A stretch of 23,523 nt of DNA, taken from NCBI GenBank assembly GCA_030631915.1, contig DAOVKF010000005.1, positions 1 to 23,523 on the forward strand. The letters run 5' to 3'. Shown here one piece after another: positions 11,801 to 20,800 of this stretch. The notes beneath the pieces were generated by a model. That model saw nothing but the letters and a program-made list of their open reading frames with translations. It searched no databases and was not told the DNA's origin. Source of the stretch: Candidatus Omnitrophota bacterium. Lineage in GTDB: Bacteria > Omnitrophota > Gorgyraeia > Tantalellales > Tantalellaceae. Position 1 is the stretch's first letter; each line of letters begins with the position of its first letter. The position numbers and the translations under genes are program-made.

Positions 11801-14800
11801 ACAGTGAACCTGCCGTCATCGTTATAACGCACGTAATAAAGAGCGCCGTTAATATTGACCTTCTGTTCTTTTCCGGAAACCGGCACCAGGCTGTTGTATT
11901 CCAGAAGGTCATTTCTGTCGATGATACTACTGCCGTCAAGGTCAGCGCGCCCGTCAAATAAGGCGTCGCTGTCCCATACCCCATTATCGTTTATATCCTG
12001 AAAATCCTCGGCCTCGTCACATACCCCGTTACCGGTGGCGTCAGTGTAAGGTTCATTTATCAGGCCCAGTCTGTCAAGGATCATGTCCTTATCCCTTCCG
12101 TCCAGATACCCGTCCTTGTTGATATCCTCGGGCAGGACCCTGACCATGTTAAAGCCCGCGGCGGTATTCTCGAGAATAACGTATTCTTCTCCCTCCAGTG
12201 CAACGATGTTCCGCCCGGCAGGCACTTCAGCAACGAGAGCCCCTGTCAACCTGTCATAGAAGCGGTGACTCCCGTCATGGTATTTTACCGCGCCGTACGT
12301 ACGGGTGGTGCTGTCCATGGTGACCGACAGCTCAAGAGTGTCTGCTGCCGAAGGCGTCATCTCCTGCCACAGTCTCATATCATCAACATCGACATCCCGG
12401 TCACCATCCATATCAAAACAACTGCAGGCGTCGTATTGCATGTCCTTTTCCGCCGCAAGACCGCCTGTGCAGATATCATATATCTGATAACTGCCGTCAA
12501 GAAAATCCAGAAAACCGTATGTGCCGGCTGTGCCGTCTACGGACACCTTGATCTCCCTGACATGGGATCTCAGGCCCAGTATATCCGCCCTTATAGTGCC
12601 GCTCCAGATGTTCAGGTCATTCCAGTCCACATCATGATCCCCGTCCATATCTGTTACACCATAACCGAATTGACTGCTTTCCGCTATCCAGGATATTACG
12701 TCTTCCCAGTCCATATCGCCGTCGGCGTCCATATCTTCCACTTGCGGGAAGTTCTCGGCGACCCACCATGATCTCACGTCGTCCCAGTCAATATCGCCGT
12801 CACCATCCATATCCACAACCCTGTAAGGCGGGACAAATTTTTCGATCGCTTTAGTAACAGCTTTAAGGTCAGATGGGTCAATAACACCGTCTTTCGTGAC
12901 ATCCGTTTTATGATGCTCTATCAGGGACACACTGCCTTCAGGGGCTTTGCGCAGAACAAAATCCCTGCCGTACAGCCGGACGATCCCGTCGCGGGTCACT
13001 GCCAGCCGGGTATCCCCTTCATAGATCGCGGCAATACCGTCTCCGCAATACGCCGCATAGAAGTCATGATCCGTTCCGTCTATGTCCAGGGTCTCGAGTT
13101 TCATGATATACCCCTCCCGGTCCATTGACTCGTACCACTCTATAACGTCCCGATGGTCCACCATGCGGTCATTGTTCATGTCGCATCTGGGGTCCTCCCG
13201 GGTATCACGTATCATGATCTCGCTTATACCGATCTCTTCGGCGTTATGAAAATAAAAGTCTTCATCCCATATGCCGTTCCCGTTGATATCCTCAAAATCC
13301 TCGCCTTCGTCATACCGGCCGTTGCCGTCGGCATCGGTAAAGGGTTCTCCGTTATCCCATGGAAAATCGTCGTCATTACACCATGAAAGGGTTATATTGT
13401 GCGTCCCGGCTTCCAGCTCAATATCCTCCAGAACCACGATCCGTCCATCTGAGGCGTTCTTAATATCCGCTTCGATATTCCCGATATATTCACCGTTATC
13501 ATACACCTTTAATATAAGCGTATGGCCGGCTGCATTTCCCCAGAGCACTGTTTCTATGTCAAAGGAGGCCCTCGCGGGTATATCGAACCCGTACGTAATC
13601 GCGCCTTTATCCTCGCGACAGGAGAGCATGCCTTCGTTCAGGTCCAGATCCCATGTGTCAGCGCCGTAATCCGCGACGTCCAGCGTCATGAAGTCGGTTC
13701 CTTTTTTCTTCTCGCTGTAGACAAAACTGTTTATCCTCATAAGCGCGGCGTCATGATCCGTTACCATGCCGTCCATGTCGATATCAGCGGCGTCATGCTC
13801 TTTCAACCGGATACCGCCTGCATCGTCCCTGGAAATGACATAATCCCCGCCGTCCAGGGATACGAGAATGCCGGAATATTCGGAGACGATTTCCTCGAGC
13901 GTATCCTCGTTCCGGAAAATATATTCTTCCATGCCTTCGGCGCTTATTACAGTGTATGGGACGCCGTTCAGATTTATCTTCCTGAAACTGTTTTCGGACG
14001 GGGCGAGCTGCTGCCATTTCTTTATGTCTTGTTCATCCACAATACCGTCGCCCGTAATATCGGCCGCGGTATCAACATCCGCTCGCCGTATCACGACCTG
14101 CTGGAGCGTAACCGGCCTTGCTTCCGCGTAGTTCGAACATACAAGTTTTATCTCGTCAGCCGTGCCCGCGATGTCAACAGGGGCTGAGCCTGTGATGAAC
14201 GCCCTGCCGCCCTGCGCCTCTCTGTACACCTCAAACGGAGAAACCTCTATGGGCCCGTAGTTTCCATTGAACTGTATCTCTCCGCTCCTGTTCGCGGAAA
14301 TGGTATAGACCTTGCCGTCCAGGGTTACCTCGACATCTTCAGAGGAATAGGATACTTCCTGCGTGTCCTCGTCAGTGAATTTCCACCAGTGCATCCCGTA
14401 GGCGTTCGCCTGTCTGGTGATAATATAGGTATTGCCGCCCAGGTCTACTTTTTTCCGGGAATCTTCGGAGTAATAGGCCGGCGCCGTAACCTCTATATCA
14501 AACTTGTAGACAAACCCTGCCGGGATACAGGCGCTAAAATCACCGGTTGTGCCCACATCGATTGGATCCATGTATATCTGTATTACATAAGCGCCGGTGT
14601 CCAGGCCGGAAACATCATAGCTGACCGCCGGTTCGATATGTGTGGGGTCTATTGGTGGTATCCTCCACGGGACACGCGGCCCTGATCCTTCAAATATTTC
14701 AGTCAGATCTTCCGGGATAAATGATATCCGTCCGTCTGTCCCCGCTTTAAAACCGTATGTATTTGCCCAGTCGTATGGACCACAGACCCCGTCATTGTTC

Positions 14801-17800
14801 AGGTCTATAAAATTTTCAGCCTCGTCATACACGCCGTTCTCGTTGGAATCAGTGTAAGGTTCTCCGCTGTCCCATACAGTGTTCCCATTAATATCCTCAA
14901 AATCTTCAGCCACGTCATACCGGCCGTTCCCGTTGGAATCAGTGTAGGGTTCGGCCAGCCGGAAGACAGCCTCTACCTGCTCAAGCCCGGTATACTTGAA
15001 AGCCTCGTATCTGACCTGCGCCTTCTGTGACTCGCGGATCACTTTTTCAAGGTCCGTATTGTCTATCCTGCCGTCTTTGACCACATCGGACAGACCGCGT
15101 TCCACGATAGATATCAAGCCTGTACTGTCATCGATCACGACCTCACGGACAGCTTCCACGGCTGCCATGTCAAGGATATATTCCCTGACAGGTATGCCGC
15201 CGGTAGTATATTCCGTGTAAGGAAGCGCCTCACCCGGCACGAAATACGGTGTCTTATAGTTCAGCTCGTAGACAAGCCCATCTTCATCCATTACTCTTAA
15301 TGAACCGTCAAAATTCAGCTGAACAGTATAAACCTCCTCGCTGCCGCCTGCTCCCGCTAAAATGACTTTTCTGCAATCCGCTGTCGCGGGCCTCGCGTCC
15401 TGCCATATCGCGGAATCCCTGCCATCCACAATACCGTTGTTATCCAGGTCGCATTCCCGCGGAACGCCCGCGTCCGTGAGATACACGCTGTGTAAATGCA
15501 GGGTCGCGTCCTCGACTTCGCCGGCATTGGTCCACCTTAGAGCGATATCATGTCTGCCCTCGGTCAATCCTTTGATCAATATAGTATCGGTCATGGGTTG
15601 AGCAGTATCCTGTTTGACCTGCAGATACCCTTTCTTTTCACCGTCGACCATAACCGCTATATCGTAGCGATAACCCGGTGTTACGGTGGAAAACTCGGAC
15701 GAGAACACACCGAATACGTAATCGGAATCCTTTTCCACCGCAAAGTCGTATGTCAGGTCCCATTCATGCGGGTCATCATTCCCCAGCACAAATATCTCAT
15801 TATCCTCTTTTGTGATCGCGATCGTGCCGTCCATAAGATGTGTGACCCTTTCCCTGTCCCCGGGCGCGAGAAGCCTGTGATCCATGGCAGATTTAGACTG
15901 CGAAGAAAGGGCCAGCGAGGAAATAAGGCCTGCATAGTCCGCGTGATCTATAAACCCGTCCATGTTAATATCCGCTTCCATGTGTTTTTCCACGCTAAGC
16001 TCCCCTGAGGAGGCATCCAGGCGTATAACGGATCTATCGCCATCTATTTCCACTGTTTTTCCCTGTTCATCTGACACGAAAGTTTTCCCGAGGTTATCAT
16101 CCCTGAAGATCAATCGTCCGTCTGTAAGCGCGGTAACAAGGTAATCAGTACCGCTTATATTGATCTCGAACGAATCTTTCTCGAACGGGCTTTCCATGTC
16201 CCATGCTGAAATATCCCGGCTGTCGATAATGCCGTTTTTGTCAAGGTCACCTGCGGCGCCCGCCCTGGTGTCGCTCACATAGACGCTCTTAAATTTTATC
16301 TGTTTCGCCTCGCCCAGCAGGTGCCTGTTATCCCAGGAAAGTTCCATCGCATGATCGCCCTCATCAAGCATGAATTCCGCATATCCCTGAATTTCCCCGG
16401 CTTTTACCCTGATGTGTTTCTTCACTCCGTCGATGGACATAAGGAAACTCGCGTGATAATCCGGGTCAAGCCCCTCCACTGTCAAACCCTCGATGTTAAC
16501 ACCTACCCTGTATATGAAATATTCTTCTACATTGAAAGCATAAGCAAGAGTATCCTCGTTATTATCGCCTTCGCCTGTCGCGACTATGACATTTTCGTCA
16601 TCAGCGTCATATCTCCAGCCCTGGCCTGTTTTTTCCATGAAATCCACTGCCGGGATACAGAGGTTCGTAAATTCCGTCCGGCTGACCACGTATTCCCTGT
16701 CCGTATCCGTCACTTCTCTGTCCATATCAATATCCTGCATCAGGTGGTCCCGGGCGACGATACGCTCCTTTATATCCAGCGATACGCGCAGCATCCTCCC
16801 TGAAGGCAGTTCTGCCGTGCCCGTATCCTTATCCGTAACGGCAAGTTTGTCATATGAATCGCCGTATATGGTAAACGTGCCGTCGTTATTGTTGTTTATA
16901 TAATATACGGAACCGCCCACTGTCACTTTTTCCAGGTCGCCCGTGGATATCATCTGAAGCTTTAACGCTTCCACGTCATCCGCCTCAAGCAGACCGTCTC
17001 CGTTAAGATCGAACGCGGAATCAAACACAAAAACGTCACTGAGGACCAGCGCGCTTGACCCCGTATGATCCCCGCCGGACCATTCAAATTCTATCACGTG
17101 CCCTCCACGCGTGAGATACAGCGGTATCGACACTTTTCTGAAATCATAAACGTTCCGCTCTACCGCTACGGTATCTCTCCATATCCCGTCCACATAGACC
17201 TCTATCTCGAAATCACCGCCCGGGTTAATGCCAATCCCTTCCATAACGTTCAATCCCGTGTAATAGTTCCCGCTGTATTCGGTCTCCACCTGGTATCCTA
17301 TCCTCTTGTTAAGGGAATAGCACACTGCCATGGTGTCATCCCGCTCCCACCCCTGATCAGCGCTTATATAATCACTGCCTTTAAACCTGATATATTCATC
17401 CTGATATCCGAGCCGGAATATAAGGCCGTCCTTCCAGTCGACTGTGCCGTCTTTGTTGAAATCAGCGCTGTTAAGCCTTGACAGATAGATATTGCCGTCC
17501 TCCGCCGAAGGGCCCTTTATGAGATAAGTGGCCGGGATACCGTCTTTATCGATATCCACAAGACTTCCGTCCGCGTACGCCTCAAAGATCCGGCCGTCCG
17601 GGAACAGGATGCTTTTCGTATCGTCATATTCCCTCGTAATATACGCGGTCTGTGTGAACCCTTCGATATCAACGGGATATATGTTATAACTTGAAGCGAA
17701 TTGTTCCATGAATTGCCCGTAATCCGCCAGGTCGATGAACCCGCTGCCATCAAGGTCCGCGCGGTAATCCGACCTTCTTAGAAACACCTCATTGATATTT

Positions 17801-20800
17801 ATAGTGTCCTTACTGTCAGCGACTTCGAACGTTATATCGTGCGTCCCGAGTTTCAGATATTCGGAGTCTATGCGGCCGAATACCTGGACATAATCACGCG
17901 AAGGAAGGGCTTCGAAGGCAGCGGCTTCGGTCTCCATGCCGTCGACATAAATATTGAACTTATATTTGTGGCCTGCCCCGGGCAGGGCCCCTTCGGTGCG
18001 CATCACAACGCCGAAATCATAGCCGTCCGCGCATTCATCCAGTATATCGAACCGGTAAGTGATCCTCGCGGGCATCTTTATAATATCCGCGAGGCGTTCA
18101 TCACCGAGGGCCAGGGCGCGCTCTATCAATACCTGCTGAAATTCTCTCGGGGTTTCGAACTTCCACATATTCCGACTCTCGTCCAGCATTATCGTTCGAA
18201 ATGTCTGTATGCAATCTTTCGGACCTTGACTGTTGAGAATATATAAAATATTAGCCGGCAGTTGACTTACAAACGCCATCTCGCCTACAACATCCCGGTT
18301 TTTTACAACCTGCCCGTCCGCGGACCAGTGCGGCTCTTCAAGCCCGTAGCTCATAGACACGTAGCTTAAAGGTGGTTCCCTGAAAGGCTTAACGGTCAAT
18401 GAATCGCACATAAGGGCCCAGTCCTCCAGGTTTATCAGGCCATCCGGGTCTTTGCCTGTTTCTCCTGTAATATCCGACTTGAATTTCTCCGCCAGGCGGA
18501 CCTCACCGTTGATGTCGTCAAATATGATGTATGTCCTGCCGTCAACATCTATCAAACGCCCGCCTGTATCGGTCGTATATCCGCCTATGGCGTATGAATC
18601 GTTGGCCGGGTCGTATCTGACTTCATACTCTGTCCCGTCCAGGCTTATGGCCTGATCGGCCAGCGTATTGCTTACCTCAAGGGCGTTGTCAAAAGCCGTG
18701 ATGTCATGGGCATCGACCCTTCCGTCACCGCTGATATCGGACCGGGTATACAGGCCATAGACCATGGCCGCTTCAAAAAACTCGCTGAGATCGGCCGCGT
18801 CTATTCTTCCGTCCCTGGTCAGGTCAGCGCCGGCATCGTATTCCACGCTTTCCATGAAAGCGTCCCTGACCTGCATGGTGCACGCCACCTTTTCATCAAG
18901 GTCTGTCTCAACAATTACACTCTGTTCCGCGCCTGTCCTGGGATCTATCTTTTTCGCCACCCTCTCATAAAGCGCGCCGCCATACCCATCCCACCTCGTA
19001 GCGTACCCTGCAGGTCTGTCGCCCCAGCTGGCTTCATACGGCCCGCCGTTGAAATCCCTGTCAAGGTCAAGATACCTGTAACCCGGGTTCTCCCATACAA
19101 ACTTTATCTCCACGTTGTCAATGGCTTCCTGTTCCGCGTTGATAACAGTATCGACAACAAGGCCTCTCACATCATCTACTGTATACCCGTTAGCCGCGGC
19201 GCTGTCTTCCAGGTACTGGATAACGCCTGATATGGTCGTGTAGTCTCCGGCCGCTGAATCCGGCCCTTCTAAAAATATCTCAAGACTGCCCTGGGCCAGT
19301 CCCTTCAGGCTGTCCAGAAAATTTCCCGCGTCTCCCTGCCCTTCCGCGGCATAGTCCCGAACGAGTGAAACCACATTTTCCTCCGTATAATCCCGGCCCG
19401 CGGCTTTTTCTTTAAGATATTCCATAAACTCTGATACCGTTTCTAAACCTTCCATTTTCAGGTCCAGCCCTGAAAGAAATGACCTGAGATCAGCGTATGC
19501 CGGAAGATCTGATGTCTGCCCTATCAGGCTCTCCAGAAGATCTTCCGGCCATTTCTCGATATATATTTCACGGCTGCCTTCGTTATACTCATATTCGCTG
19601 CCGAGTATCATGAACATCCCGCTGTCCCTGCCGTCAACATACAGCCTGACGTCATAACTGCCCGATGCCGGCATGGTAAGAGGCGTATCCGAACGCGCGC
19701 TCAGGCCCGCGTTATAATAACCGGTCCTGGGTATGTTCACATTATAGGTCAGACAATACGCGCCGAATTCTTCCGTTACCCCTGCCATCTGGCTGCCGTC
19801 GGGTTTTGTGACAAATTTCTGCGCGGAGACAGGCTCATCGAGCCTTGTATTCATGCCGCCCATGGAATCCATTATGATCTTCCGGTCATTTTCATCCCTG
19901 ACACCGTCACGGTTTATGTCGCTCTCGGTCAGAAAGACCGCTATCTTTCGCAGCTCTTCAAGGTCCTGATGGTCCGGCATGCCGCCGGAACCGTCGATAT
20001 CCCTGTCAACACCCTTGTAAAGCATGTCATACAGCTGGTCCAGCCTCGCGTAATCCTCAAAATCCACTGTGCCGTCGCGGTTCACGTCAGCGGCAAGCAT
20101 CTCCTCTTCCGTGAATCTGTTCGGGAAGAGCAGATTGGCGATCGTCTTTTCGATGAGCTGTTCGTCTAAATAGGAGAGGACCACGTTTTCCTGTATCAGA
20201 AGAGCACCGGTCTCGTCGTCAAAACCATCGTGATTTTGGTCTTTTATGCTGTTGGTCATGCGGAATACATTGTAATCCTGGAATTTGGTCGGATCCATGC
20301 CTTCGGCCATATCCAGGATATCGAATACACCGTCATTGTTCCTGTCAAGCGAATGGAACAGGCCTACCGAAAGTTCGAGACTGGCCATTAACCCGGTCCG
20401 GAAGTAATCCTTGTTGCCGGTCCTGTCCAGCTCTTCCATTATCTGTTCAAAGTTCATCCAGTCGAGTGACTGGGTGGCGATCGCCGCCTTGACTATACCG
20501 TCAGCGTCTATATCCAGCATCCTTACGGTATTAAGCACGTCTATATCATACTGTTCGATCATGTTATTACCGTCAATGTCGGCGCCTTTATACAGCTCGT
20601 TCATCTCATGTAACCGCAGCACATATTCTATTTCGTCAATATCCTCCTGATCGACCTTTCCGTCACCGTTTACGTCATGGACTGTCTCGAGCGCCTCTTC
20701 CAGCAGTCCATACTCATCCCAGTCAACGTCACCGTCCGAATCAATATCCATGCGGCTTGAGAGTTCTTCGGATTCGGGACCTGTCTCTTCATCTATCATA

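Noticed and set aside
18301..18360. TolB/PD40 beta-propeller from PHWSADGQVV
   Set aside because: Only one such motif is present; a propeller needs about six repeated blades. The resemblance is kept as a note only.
18685..18825. True cellulosomal dockerin
   Set aside because: The loop pair is convincing, but it is internal and one of many scattered loops; no cohesin or catalytic domain is seen in the window, so a docking role is not supported.
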